Shown in pieces: positions 26,477-34,303 of a stretch of 64,000 bases of DNA (position 1 is the stretch's first letter; each line of letters starts with the position of its first letter). The notes below the pieces were generated by a model. That model was not told where the DNA came from and searched no databases. It saw nothing but the letters and a program-made list of their open reading frames with translations. The stretch is from positions 47,293-111,292 of the forward strand of contig NZ_CATNVD010000017.1 in assembly GCF_951230155.1 (NCBI RefSeq). Direction: 5' to 3'. The stretch comes from Parablautia sp. Marseille-Q6255. Lineage in GTDB: Bacteria > Bacillota > Clostridia > Lachnospirales > Lachnospiraceae. A program made the translations under genes and the position numbers.

Positions 26477-28552
26477 ATGAAAAGAAGATCAGTAAGTATA
26501 ACAGTGACTGCCGCGATCCTTATAGCATCAGGCGCAGGCTGGATCGGATGGGGCAGCTCTGTGGAAAGGGTACACGCGGCAGAAACAGAAATATGTATCG
26601 AAGCGGTCGGAGAGCCTGCTGCATACAGCGCTGTTAAAGAGAAAAAGAACAGGACGAAGGAAGAGGTGAAGCGAACCGTCCCGACGGAGACCGCACCGGA
26701 TTTTCTGATAGAAAATATTGAAGTATCTGATCCGGGACTAAGCGGAAGTACTGCTTTTGGCGCTTCGGGCGGCGAGAGCAGCGCGCTTCCAAACGGGCAG
26801 GCACAGACGGTACCGGAGACGCAGCAAAATGAAGGAGTGCCGGAGACACAGCTTTCGCAGGAGGAGTGGCAGCAGCCTGGGGCGGAGGAAGGACAGACGG
26901 AACCAGAGTCTGACGCGGCAGGAGGGGACCAGACCGGATCCGGGTCTGATATGACAGAACCGGATCAGACCGAATCGGAGTCAGAGCTGGTGATGGAGCC
27001 GCAGACGGAAGCTCAGACACAGTCGGAGGAGATGCAGGAAAGTGAGTCCGGTCATACGCAGGAGCAGGAAGAGGCGATCTATCTCGGGATAGATAACCGG
27101 CACCGCTACAGGGGAATGAAGCAGTCATTCTCAGAAGGGTACCAGCCCAAAGTAAAAAAAGGCGTTTTGTACCTGGCGATCCCATTTACTGCCAGCGGAG
27201 CGCTCAAGGAGGACCGTCTTACTGTGGATCTTGCATTTGCGCAGACAGAAAATACGCCATTTGTATTAAAAAATTATCAGAAGGATATTTCCAGCAAATG
27301 GTACATTCTGCAAAACGGTATCATGGAAGAAGATGCCGATCAGAGTGATCCGGCCAAAGAAAGTTTGCATGCTGCTGGTGCGCTTGGATATTCCTCTGAC
27401 AGAAAGCAGGTCTATCTCTACACCTGCGAGGTGCCGCTTCAGGAAAGTGCGGTACCGGGTCAATACTGTGTGACGGTGAAGGCATGGGGCTATACGAACA
27501 GGAATGAAAAGGTTTCTCTTGATTATCAGATTTTTGTGCAGATACCAGAACCAAAGGATCCAGGGAAGGGGGAGAACTTCGGCGGCGGAGATACAGGCGG
27601 CGGGGGCGGAGGATATTCTGGAGGAGGCGGAGAGGCACCGGAGGAGATTATCCGGCAGCCAAAGTTTCTTCTGGAGGAGAGCAGCTTATCCGGAAAGAGC
27701 CTGCCGGCGGGAGGACAGGAGACGATGCGTGTCTCGTTTCGCAATCGCAGCAGCTCTCAAACGGCACATAATCTCAAGGTAACTGTACAGACAGAGGCAA
27801 AATCTGTGCAGCTTGGGCGTAATTCTTTTTACTTTTCAGAAGTAGCGCCGGGCGGAGAGATCGAACTGGAAAATACGATAAAAGTAATGCCGCTTGCCGA
27901 GGAGGATCGGGCAGTGCTGTCTTTTCTCTTTGAGTATGAGGACAAAAAGGGGACACAGGTGACAGGCACAGAAAGTCTGACTGTCCCTGTCGTACAGCCG
28001 GTGCAGGTGGAGCTTGAGATGGGGCAGATCCCTGCCGACGTATATGCCTCTGATACTGTAGAGCTGCCTCTTTCTGTCATGAATCTGAGCCGCACGGATG
28101 TGTACAATGTGAGACTGAAGCTGGAAGGGACCGGCCTGTTTCCAAATGAAGATGCTTTTATCGGAAATATGGAGGCCGGTACACAGGGAAATACCGTTAT
28201 GCGCGTTTATGTAGGTACGCGGACCATGGAAGCGATCGGAGAAGATCCCGGTACAGAGGATTCTGAAAAATACGGGCCGGTAACCGGTACAGTGACACTG
28301 CAATATGAAGATGTAAATGGCGAAACACATGAAATAACGAAAGAATATCAGACAGAAATAAAAAAAGCAGAGGTGCTTTCTCTGAAAGTCGAGGATGAGC
28401 CAGAGGCCAATTCCTGGTGGATATCAGTTTTTGCGGCTGTTATTGCAGGACTGATCCTGCTGATCCTGATTCTGATCTGGAGACTTCGCAGGAGCGGCGT
28501 GCTGCTTAAGGAAGCGCGGCAGAGCTCCCGTACAGATCCCCCAAGACAGTAG
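26477..28552 (+). CDS. Large surface protein with disordered linker, NEW1/CARDB-like domains and C-terminal anchor
   Basis: A protein of about 691 residues. It has a signal peptide (cleavage near VHAAE), then about 150 residues of Glu/Gln/Thr/Ser-rich low-complexity sequence, then a domain starting near YLGIDNRHRYRG. A glycine tract (GGGDTGGGGGGYSGGGG) separates this from two beta-rich segments resembling COG1361/CARDB-type repeats. A final membrane segment (WWISVFAAVIAGLILLILI) is followed by a positive tail. The ATG at 26477 was preferred to one at 26471 because GGGAG is 9 bp before it. It follows the ATPase gene by 45 bp and precedes a MacB-like single-pass protein. The role is not known; adhesion or envelope scaffolding are guesses. 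Confidence 0.7.
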   Translation: MKRRSVSITVTAAILIASGAGWIGWGSSVERVHAAETEICIEAVGEPAAYSAVKEKKNRTKEEVKRTVPTETAPDFLIENIEVSDPGLSGSTAFGASGGESSALPNGQAQTVPETQQNEGVPETQLSQEEWQQPGAEEGQTEPESDAAGGDQTGSGSDMTEPDQTESESELVMEPQTEAQTQSEEMQESESGHTQEQEEAIYLGIDNRHRYRGMKQSFSEGYQPKVKKGVLYLAIPFTASGALKEDRLTVDLAFAQTENTPFVLKNYQKDISSKWYILQNGIMEEDADQSDPAKESLHAAGALGYSSDRKQVYLYTCEVPLQESAVPGQYCVTVKAWGYTNRNEKVSLDYQIFVQIPEPKDPGKGENFGGGDTGGGGGGYSGGGGEAPEEIIRQPKFLLEESSLSGKSLPAGGQETMRVSFRNRSSSQTAHNLKVTVQTEAKSVQLGRNSFYFSEVAPGGEIELENTIKVMPLAEEDRAVLSFLFEYEDKKGTQVTGTESLTVPVVQPVQVELEMGQIPADVYASDTVELPLSVMNLSRTDVYNVRLKLEGTGLFPNEDAFIGNMEAGTQGNTVMRVYVGTRTMEAIGEDPGTEDSEKYGPVTGTVTLQYEDVNGETHEITKEYQTEIKKAEVLSLKVEDEPEANSWWISVFAAVIAGLILLILILIWRLRRSGVLLKEARQSSRTDPPRQ

Positions 28553-28607
28553 GCAGCATCGCACGGCGCTTACTGGAAAAGGATGATACGAGGAAGGGAT
28601 GACGCGG

Positions 28608-29381
28608 ATGAAGAGGGGAAAGAAAGCATATATACAAAGCAGTGCAGACAGGATCGTGTTCTGGTCCTGTACAGCTTTGCTGGCAGCCCTTGTATGGCTT
28701 GGCGTATCGCTGTTCCAAAGTGTGCAGTCGCAGAAAAAGATCTGTCAGGGGATCGTACCGCTTGGTAAATACAGCTATGACGCGAGATTTCTGGAGCAGG
28801 CGAAAGCGCTTCCAGGGCTTCGCTCCATCACGCCGATATGTGAGATCCCGGTGCGGCTGCGGGTAGAAGATTATGTGATGGACACAGTATGGACGGGAGC
28901 AGACCTGACGCAGCTTCAGATGCATGTAAAGCAGGCGCAGGATACAGCGCTTGGGAAGGTGCCGGCTTTGTTGATCGGTGAAAACAGCCTGCAGGCCCTG
29001 ACGGATATGACCGGACATGCGGTTTCGGAAAAACGGAGACGCTCCATACTGGAGCAGTATAAGGAACTTACCTGGCAGTATCAGCTCATTGACGGTATAC
29101 CGGCAGCAGACAAAGAGGCAGAAGGGAATGCAGACAGCGTCACAGGAAAAGCAGCTTCGCCAGAGGGCAGAGCCGCCCCAAAGGACGGGGACTGGAGCCC
29201 CTGCAATGTGGCAGCGGTACTCGGAGAATCAGAAGAACGCATCTACCTTCCGTATGAACAGGCCTGTACCCTGCAGCCATCCGATAGCGATGTCACACAG
29301 ATACTTCTGTGTGTACGGGGAGAGGACAACTATGAGCAGGCATTGGAGCTGATCCGGGGAGCGTCAGAGAGCAACGAGTGA
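28608..29381 (+). CDS. Single-pass membrane protein with MacB-like extracytoplasmic domain, no permease part
   Basis: A protein of about 257 residues: a basic N-terminus, one membrane segment (near residues 19-40), then about 210 extracytoplasmic residues resembling the MacB/FtsX periplasmic-core type. The FtsX-like membrane segments that normally follow such a domain are absent; the frame stops at 29381 and nothing similar follows. The ATG at 28608 was chosen because GGAAGG lies 10 bp upstream, whereas the ATG at 28599 abuts that site. It could be a truncated permease or a genuine accessory protein for the upstream transporter. Confidence 0.6.
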   Translation: MKRGKKAYIQSSADRIVFWSCTALLAALVWLGVSLFQSVQSQKKICQGIVPLGKYSYDARFLEQAKALPGLRSITPICEIPVRLRVEDYVMDTVWTGADLTQLQMHVKQAQDTALGKVPALLIGENSLQALTDMTGHAVSEKRRRSILEQYKELTWQYQLIDGIPAADKEAEGNADSVTGKAASPEGRAAPKDGDWSPCNVAAVLGESEERIYLPYEQACTLQPSDSDVTQILLCVRGEDNYEQALELIRGASESNE

Positions 29382-29458
29382 AGCGTTTACCGGTGCGGGA
29401 TATTCGGAAAATTTCGGAAAACTGTAAAAGCGGGAGGAAAAAGGGGATATATTTGTAG

Positions 29459-29487
29459 TTGACGGGGCAGAAAAGAAGTGCTATAGT
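29459..29487 (+). promoter_or_regulatory. Promoter of the riboswitch transcript
   Basis: TTGACG (29459-29464), a 17-bp spacer, TATAGT (29482-29487). A strong sigma-A match whose start site would be near 29494, just before the riboswitch. Confidence 0.7.
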
Positions 29488-29504
29488 TTATTTGTGTAAT
29501 TTAG

Positions 29505-29700
29505 AAATTGCCATGTCAAGTGCAGAAGATCTTCCGGAAAGGAAGCTTCTGAAGAGGGAATCAGGTGAGAGGCCTGAACGGTCCGGTCACTGTATGCAGC
29601 GAGCAGACTCCGTATATCCATTGCGTACCCGTTAGAGCGCGAGAAGGAGGAGCAGGCGTTTAAGCTGTGAGTCAGGAAACCTGCTTGATATGAGAGATGA
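29505..29700 (+). promoter_or_regulatory. Cobalamin riboswitch
   Basis: The aptamer landmarks appear in order: the conserved core GGGAATCAGGTGAGAGGCCT (29556-29575) continuing into GAACGG and CACTGTATGCAGC, a peripheral arm closed by ACTCC/GGAGG, the GCAGC/GCTGTG stem, and the B12 box GAGTCAGGAAACCTGC (29669-29684). These match the Rfam cobalamin class closely, including pairing of GCAGC with GCTG just before the box. It has its own promoter upstream and an intrinsic terminator 220 nt downstream, so cobalamin probably lowers read-through. The next gene on this strand is the malate dehydrogenase of the succinate-forming operon at 30108. The boundaries are approximate. Confidence 0.88.
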
Positions 29701-29904
29701 GCTTCCGGTAAAGCCAAACACTCCACACGGTCGCAGGACCGCATCAATCCGCGATGGGGAAGCGGATCCACAGAAAAAAGGAATGTTATCTCGGGGCAAT
29801 GACCTACACAAATACCTCCTTGTTCTTTGGCGCAGTTCGGACTCCGCAAACCTGAGGCGCTGAAGATAGTACAGATGACATTCCGCAAATGAGTCTGTAC
29901 GCTG
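29701..29904. other. Unusually long structured expression platform or embedded second RNA
   Basis: There is no convincing gene in this stretch. It contains hairpins CGGTC/GACCG (29728-29741) and ATCCGC/GCGGAT, and a long-range stem GGAATGTTATC (29780-29790) with GATGACATTCC (29874-29884). CACGGTC at 29726-29732 duplicates the 5' arm of the terminator at 29905 and could pair with that terminator's 3' arm, giving an antiterminator. On the minus strand the long-range stem is followed by TTTTTT, so a small antisense RNA is also possible. Confidence 0.45.
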
Positions 29905-29947
29905 CACGGTCTTTCTCTGCTGAGGAGCAGATGAGGACCGTGTTTTT
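29905..29947 (+). terminator. Terminator downstream of the cobalamin riboswitch
   Basis: Outer stem CACGGTC (29905-29911) with GACCGTG (29936-29942), inner stem TCTGCT/AGCAGA with a GAGG loop, then TTTTT. This is the likely decision point of the riboswitch. Confidence 0.75.
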
Positions 29948-29993
29948 ATTTGCAGACGGAAATTAATTAAATCGAAAAAATAATAAAAAACAG

Positions 29994-30022
29994 TTGTTAA
30001 AACTTTGTCAATATGATATACT
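29994..30022 (+). promoter_or_regulatory. Second promoter directly before the malate dehydrogenase operon
   Basis: TTGTTA (29994-29999), a 17-bp spacer, TATACT (30017-30022). It lies downstream of the riboswitch terminator, so the operon may also be transcribed independently of cobalamin. Confidence 0.6.
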
Positions 30023-30027
30023 ACAGA

Positions 30028-30063
30028 AAATGAAATCTGAATAGTGTAGGATTTCATTTTTTT
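30028..30063 (+). terminator. A/T-rich leader hairpin with T-run before malate dehydrogenase
   Basis: AAATGAAATC (30028-30037) pairs perfectly with GATTTCATTT (30050-30059), followed by TTTT. It begins about at the predicted transcription start and could act as a weak attenuator or a 5' stabiliser. Confidence 0.45.
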
Positions 30064-30107
30064 GGGAAGAACTCGTTAAAAAAATAACAATAAAAAAGGA
30101 GAAACGT

Positions 30108-31055
30108 ATGAGCAGCAAAATTACAATTATCGGAGCGGGCAGCGTAGGTGCAACTATTGCATACACATTATCTCATGAGGATTTCGCATCAGAGATCGTT
30201 TTGATCGACATTAACAAAGAAAAAGTAGCGGGCGAAGTTATGGATATTGAGCAGGGAACCTGTTTCCGTGATCCGATTTCGATCGTAGCCGGAGAGTATG
30301 AGGATGCGAAGGATTCCGATATCGTAATCATCACATCCGGGATTGCCAGAAGACCGGGACAGACCAGGATCGAGCTGACGCAGACAAATGTCAATATCCT
30401 TAAATCGATCACACCGGAAATTGTAAAGGCAGCGCCGAATGCGCTTTACATCATCGTCAGCAATCCGGTTGATATTCTGACCTATGTATTTACTAAGATT
30501 TCCGGACTGCCGGAAAATCAGATCATTGGTTCTGGTACAGTGCTTGATACGGCACGTCTGAAATATGGACTGTCTGAGCATTTTAAGGTTGCACAGAAGA
30601 ATATTCATGCGTATGTATTTGGCGAGCATGGCGATACCTCATTTGTGCCGTGGTCAGGAGCATATATTTCAGGTGTAAGCGTAGATGAATACTACAAGAT
30701 CATGAAAGCGCATGGAAAGGATATTGAAGAACTCGACAAGCAGGCAATGGAAGAGTACGTGCACAAGTCAGGCGGACAGGTGATCGCAAATAAGGGTGCG
30801 ACCTTCTACGCAGTCTCTACATCCGTGTGCAATCTGTGCGCATCTCTGGTAGCCTCTTCTGAATCGATCGCCACAGTATCTTCTATGATGCATGGCGAAT
30901 ATGGGATCGAGGACGTATGTCTTAGCACTCTGGCTCTGATCGGACCGAACGGGGTACAGGGCAAGATCCCGATGCGTATTACAAAAGAAGAGCATGACAG
31001 GCTGCAGGCAAGTGCAGATGCGCTGAAGGCAGTCATCGCTCAGATCGAATTATAA
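30108..31055 (+). CDS. mdh: Malate dehydrogenase of the lactate dehydrogenase-like type
   Basis: A 315-residue NAD-dependent dehydrogenase. Rossmann motif GAGSVGAT is at residues 9-16, catalytic His is in GEHGDTS, and substrate Arg lies in PVDILTYV-type sequence. The scaffold is L-lactate dehydrogenase-like (GSGTVLDTARLKYGLSEHF), but the specificity residue before RPGQTR is Arg (R81) where lactate dehydrogenases have Gln (Gln102 in conventional numbering). Gln102Arg is the classic change that turns lactate dehydrogenase into malate dehydrogenase. Its operon also encodes fumarase and fumarate reductase, which fits oxaloacetate reduction to malate. AAAAGGAG precedes the ATG. First gene of the operon. 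Confidence 0.85.
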   Translation: MSSKITIIGAGSVGATIAYTLSHEDFASEIVLIDINKEKVAGEVMDIEQGTCFRDPISIVAGEYEDAKDSDIVIITSGIARRPGQTRIELTQTNVNILKSITPEIVKAAPNALYIIVSNPVDILTYVFTKISGLPENQIIGSGTVLDTARLKYGLSEHFKVAQKNIHAYVFGEHGDTSFVPWSGAYISGVSVDEYYKIMKAHGKDIEELDKQAMEEYVHKSGGQVIANKGATFYAVSTSVCNLCASLVASSESIATVSSMMHGEYGIEDVCLSTLALIGPNGVQGKIPMRITKEEHDRLQASADALKAVIAQIEL

Positions 31056-31095
31056 TCGTATCCGGTACATCCGGTTATAAGAAAGGACGAAAAAT

Positions 31096-31923
31096 ATGAA
31101 GTACAGCTATTATCCCGGTTGTACTCTGAGAAATAAAGCGAAAGCTCTGGACGATTATGCCAGAGCTTCTGCTTTAGCTCTTGGATTTGAACTGGAAGAG
31201 ATCAGTGAATGGCAGTGCTGCGGCGGTGTGTATCCGCTGGGCAGCGATGAGATTGCTACAAAGCTTTCTTCTGTGCGCGCCCTGAATGCAGCAAAAGAGA
31301 AGGGGCAGGATTTGGTGACGCTGTGTTCTGCCTGCCACCATGTGATCAAACGTGTAAATGATGATATGAAAAACGTAGAGGATATCCGGACAAGGGCGAA
31401 CAACTATATGGCGCTTGAAGAGCCATATGCAGGAGAGACGACCGTGCTTCATTTCCTTGAAGTGCTTCGCGACCGTGTAGGATTTGACAGGCTGAAGGAA
31501 AAGGTAGTACATCCATTTACAGGAAAACGGATCGGTGCATACTATGGCTGTCTGCTTCTGCGTCCGGGCCGGATACTGGAATTTGATAATCCGGAGAATC
31601 CAAGGATCATGGAGGATTTTATCCGCGCGATCGGAGCGGAGCCGGTGCTTTACCCATATCGCAATGAATGCTGCGGCGGGTATGTGTCACTGAAGGAGGC
31701 AGAACTGGCAAAAGGCATGTGCGACAAGATCCATAAAAGCGCCTCCGGGTTCGGCGCAGATATGCTGATCACGGCGTGTCCGCTGTGCATGTACAATCTG
31801 AATAAAAGTCAGACGGGAGGACTTCCGGTGTATTATTTCACTGAGCTTCTGGCACGCGCGCTCGGCGTATGCGAAGCGTGTGGTAACAGCCGGGAAGAAG
31901 ACGGGGAGGTGACATCACTGTGA
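31096..31923 (+). CDS. hdrB: Heterodisulfide reductase subunit B-like protein
   Basis: A 275-residue protein with two CCG domains that bind non-cubane [4Fe-4S] clusters in HdrB. The first set is C9, C41-C42, C77 and C80; the second is in YYGCLLLRP, NECCGGY and ITACPLCMYN. All ligands of both sets appear to be present. In methanogens this subunit reduces CoM-S-S-CoB; in other organisms related subunits pass electrons to partner proteins. Here it begins the HdrBCA set after malate dehydrogenase, and the operon's fumarate reductase is a likely electron acceptor. HdrB-like domains are fused to the iron-sulfur subunit in methanogen thiol:fumarate reductase (TfrB). Confidence 0.9.
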   Translation: MKYSYYPGCTLRNKAKALDDYARASALALGFELEEISEWQCCGGVYPLGSDEIATKLSSVRALNAAKEKGQDLVTLCSACHHVIKRVNDDMKNVEDIRTRANNYMALEEPYAGETTVLHFLEVLRDRVGFDRLKEKVVHPFTGKRIGAYYGCLLLRPGRILEFDNPENPRIMEDFIRAIGAEPVLYPYRNECCGGYVSLKEAELAKGMCDKIHKSASGFGADMLITACPLCMYNLNKSQTGGLPVYYFTELLARALGVCEACGNSREEDGEVTSL

Positions 31924-32309
31924 CAGCACAGAAAAAACAGGCAGAGCAGATAAAAGAGATCAGCGGTGTGAATCCTCTTAAATGTATGAAGTGCGGAAAA
32001 TGCTCTGCATCCTGTCCATCGTACAATGAGATGGATATTAAGCCGCACCAGTTTGTCTCCTACGTGATAAATGAAGATATAGAAGCGCTGGTACATTCGA
32101 AATCTCTGTGGAAATGTCTGTCGTGCTTTGCATGTATAGAGCGCTGCCCGCGTGATGTAAAGCCTGGAAAGCTGATCGATGCAGCCAGACAGCTTGTAGT
32201 CCGGAAAAAGGGCGGAGATTATCTTTCTCCGGATGAGATGGCGCAGCTGCTCGATCCCGAGATCCCACAGCAGCTTCTTGTGAGCGCATTCCGAAGATAC
32301 AGGAGGTAG
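31920..32309 (+). CDS. hdrC: Heterodisulfide reductase subunit C-like protein
   Basis: A 129-residue ferredoxin-like subunit with two [4Fe-4S] sites: CMKCGKCSASC (from residue 22) and CLSCFACIERC (near 66). It uses a GTG start overlapping the hdrB stop by 4 bp, with GGGAGGT 9 bp upstream. HdrC links HdrB to HdrA in the known complexes. It is followed by hdrA 5 bp later. Confidence 0.92.
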   Translation: MTAQKKQAEQIKEISGVNPLKCMKCGKCSASCPSYNEMDIKPHQFVSYVINEDIEALVHSKSLWKCLSCFACIERCPRDVKPGKLIDAARQLVVRKKGGDYLSPDEMAQLLDPEIPQQLLVSAFRRYRR

Positions 32310-32314
32310 GACAG

Positions 32315-34303
32315 GTGCAAAGAGTAGGTGTATTCGTCTGTCACTGCGGCAGCAATATCGCAGCCACGGTAGACGTAAAAAAGGTAGCAGAGATGGCGCT
32401 TATGGAGCCGGGAGTGGTCCATGCTGAAGATTACCAGTATATGTGTTCTGAGGCGGGGCAGGCGAGGATCCAGGAAGCGATACGGGAAAAGCAGCTGACA
32501 GGGATTGTTGTGTGTTCCTGTTCTCCGCGCATGCATGAGACGACATTCCGTACAGCGGCACAGCGCGCCGGGCTGAACCCGTATATGGTCGAGATCGCAA
32601 ATATCCGTGAGCATTGTTCATGGATCCATAAGGATATGGAGGAGGCCACAAAAAAGGCAGTGCTCCTGATGAGAGCTGCCGTGGCAAAAGTAAATCTCAA
32701 TACGCCTCTTCGGCCGGGAGAAAGCCGGGTGACGAAGCGTGCGCTTGTGATCGGAGGCGGCATTGCGGGAATACAGACAGCGCTTGATATCGCAGATGCA
32801 GGATATGAGGTAGATATTGTAGAGAAAACGCCGAGCATTGGAGGACGGATGTCACAGCTTGACAAAACCTTCCCGACGCTTGACTGTTCCGCCTGCATCC
32901 TGACTCCGAAAATGGTGGAGGCAAATGCGCATGAGCGGATCACGATCTATACATACAGCGAAGTAGAAAAGGTGACGGGCTTCGTAGGTGACTTTACCGT
33001 AGATATCCGTAAAAAGGCACGCAGCGTTGATATGAACAAGTGCACAGGCTGCGGCGTCTGTCAGGAAAAATGTCCAAGTAAAAAGACGCCGAGCGAGTTT
33101 AACCGCGGACTGAGTACGAGGAGCGCGATTTATACGCCGTTTGCACAGGCGATACCGAATGTCCCGGTTATCGACCGGGAGCACTGTATCAAATTTCAGA
33201 CTGGAAAATGCGGTGTCTGTGCGAAGGTCTGTCAGGCAGGTGCGATCGATTATGAACAAAAGGATGAGATCATCACGCAAAAATACGGTGCGATCGTGGT
33301 GGCGACCGGCTTTGATATGATCCGGCTGGATGATTATGATGAGTATGCGTACAGCCAGAGCAAAGACGTAGTCACATCGTTAGAGCTGGAGCGTATCATG
33401 AACGCCGCAGGTCCGACGAAGGGACATCTGGAGCGCCTCTCAGACGGAAAAGCGCCCAAAGAGATCGTCTTTATCCAGTGTGTCGGAAGCCGCTGCGCAG
33501 ACAACAGGGGAAAGAGCTACTGCTCGAAGATCTGCTGTATGTATACGGCAAAGCACGCGATGCTGATCCGCGACAAGTACCCGGATGTAAATGTAACGGT
33601 ATTTTATATTGATGTCCGCACGCCGGGGAAAAATTTCGATGAATTCTACAGACGCGCTGTGGAGGAGTATGGTGTAAATTATATCAAGGGACAGGTCGGC
33701 AAGGTGATCCCTCAGCCGGATGGCAGACTCCTTGTACAGGGAGTGGATCTGATTGACAACAGACAGATCCTGAAAGAGGCCGATATGGTCGTGCTGGCGG
33801 CGGCGATCGAGCCTGATCCGGATGTCCGTAAAATCGCGACAATGCTTACAGCAAGCATTGATACGAATAATTTTCTGACAGAGGCACATGCGAAGCTGCG
33901 GCCGGTCGAGTCTCCGACAGCAGGGATCTTTCTCTCCGGAGTATGCCAGGGACCGAAGGATATTCCAGAGACGGTATCTCAGGCAGGTGCGGCTGCAGTC
34001 AAGGCGATCGGACTTCTGGCAAAGGATAAGCTGCTGACGAATCCGTGTACGGCTCATTCGGATGAGCTTTTGTGCAACGGCTGTTCCCAGTGCGCGAATG
34101 TCTGTCCGTACGGTGCGATCTCCTATGAGGACAGACAGGTCAATGATCATGGGATCCGGGAGGTGCGCCGCATTGCGGTTGTCAATGACGCGCTGTGCCA
34201 GGGCTGCGGAGCATGTACCGTTACGTGCCCATCCGGCGCTATGGACCTGCAGGGATTTTCAAACAGACAGATTCTGGCGGAGGTAGATGCATTATGTCGA
34301 TAG
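32315..34303 (+). CDS. hdrA: Heterodisulfide reductase subunit A-like bifurcating flavoprotein
   Basis: A 662-residue iron-sulfur flavoprotein, the candidate electron-bifurcating subunit. The N-terminal domain starts GVFVCHCGSNI; the FAD site is VIGGGIAGIQTALD (near residue 147), followed by the HdrA-typical LDCSACILTPKM. Ferredoxin motifs are CTGCGVCQEKC and CGVCAKVC in the middle and CNGCSQCANVC and CQGCGACTVTC at the C-terminus. The start is GTG, 7 bp after AGGAGGT. It contacts HdrBC on one side and the FlxD/MvhD-like protein encoded next on the other, as in methanogen and sulfate-reducer complexes. Confidence 0.94.
   Translation: MQRVGVFVCHCGSNIAATVDVKKVAEMALMEPGVVHAEDYQYMCSEAGQARIQEAIREKQLTGIVVCSCSPRMHETTFRTAAQRAGLNPYMVEIANIREHCSWIHKDMEEATKKAVLLMRAAVAKVNLNTPLRPGESRVTKRALVIGGGIAGIQTALDIADAGYEVDIVEKTPSIGGRMSQLDKTFPTLDCSACILTPKMVEANAHERITIYTYSEVEKVTGFVGDFTVDIRKKARSVDMNKCTGCGVCQEKCPSKKTPSEFNRGLSTRSAIYTPFAQAIPNVPVIDREHCIKFQTGKCGVCAKVCQAGAIDYEQKDEIITQKYGAIVVATGFDMIRLDDYDEYAYSQSKDVVTSLELERIMNAAGPTKGHLERLSDGKAPKEIVFIQCVGSRCADNRGKSYCSKICCMYTAKHAMLIRDKYPDVNVTVFYIDVRTPGKNFDEFYRRAVEEYGVNYIKGQVGKVIPQPDGRLLVQGVDLIDNRQILKEADMVVLAAAIEPDPDVRKIATMLTASIDTNNFLTEAHAKLRPVESPTAGIFLSGVCQGPKDIPETVSQAGAAAVKAIGLLAKDKLLTNPCTAHSDELLCNGCSQCANVCPYGAISYEDRQVNDHGIREVRRIAVVNDALCQGCGACTVTCPSGAMDLQGFSNRQILAEVDALCR

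Noticed and set aside
29521..29700. SRP RNA, RNase P RNA or 6S RNA
   Set aside because: The GGAAAGGAAGC-like stretch recalls SRP RNA, but core, arms and B12 box match the cobalamin riboswitch in order.
29481..29888. A 135-codon minus-strand frame over the riboswitch leader
   Set aside because: The stretch is explained by the cobalamin aptamer and structured leader on the + strand; no RBS or recognisable domain.
30108..31055. L-lactate dehydrogenase
   Set aside because: The specificity-loop residue is Arg, not Gln, and the operon encodes fumarase and fumarate reductase.
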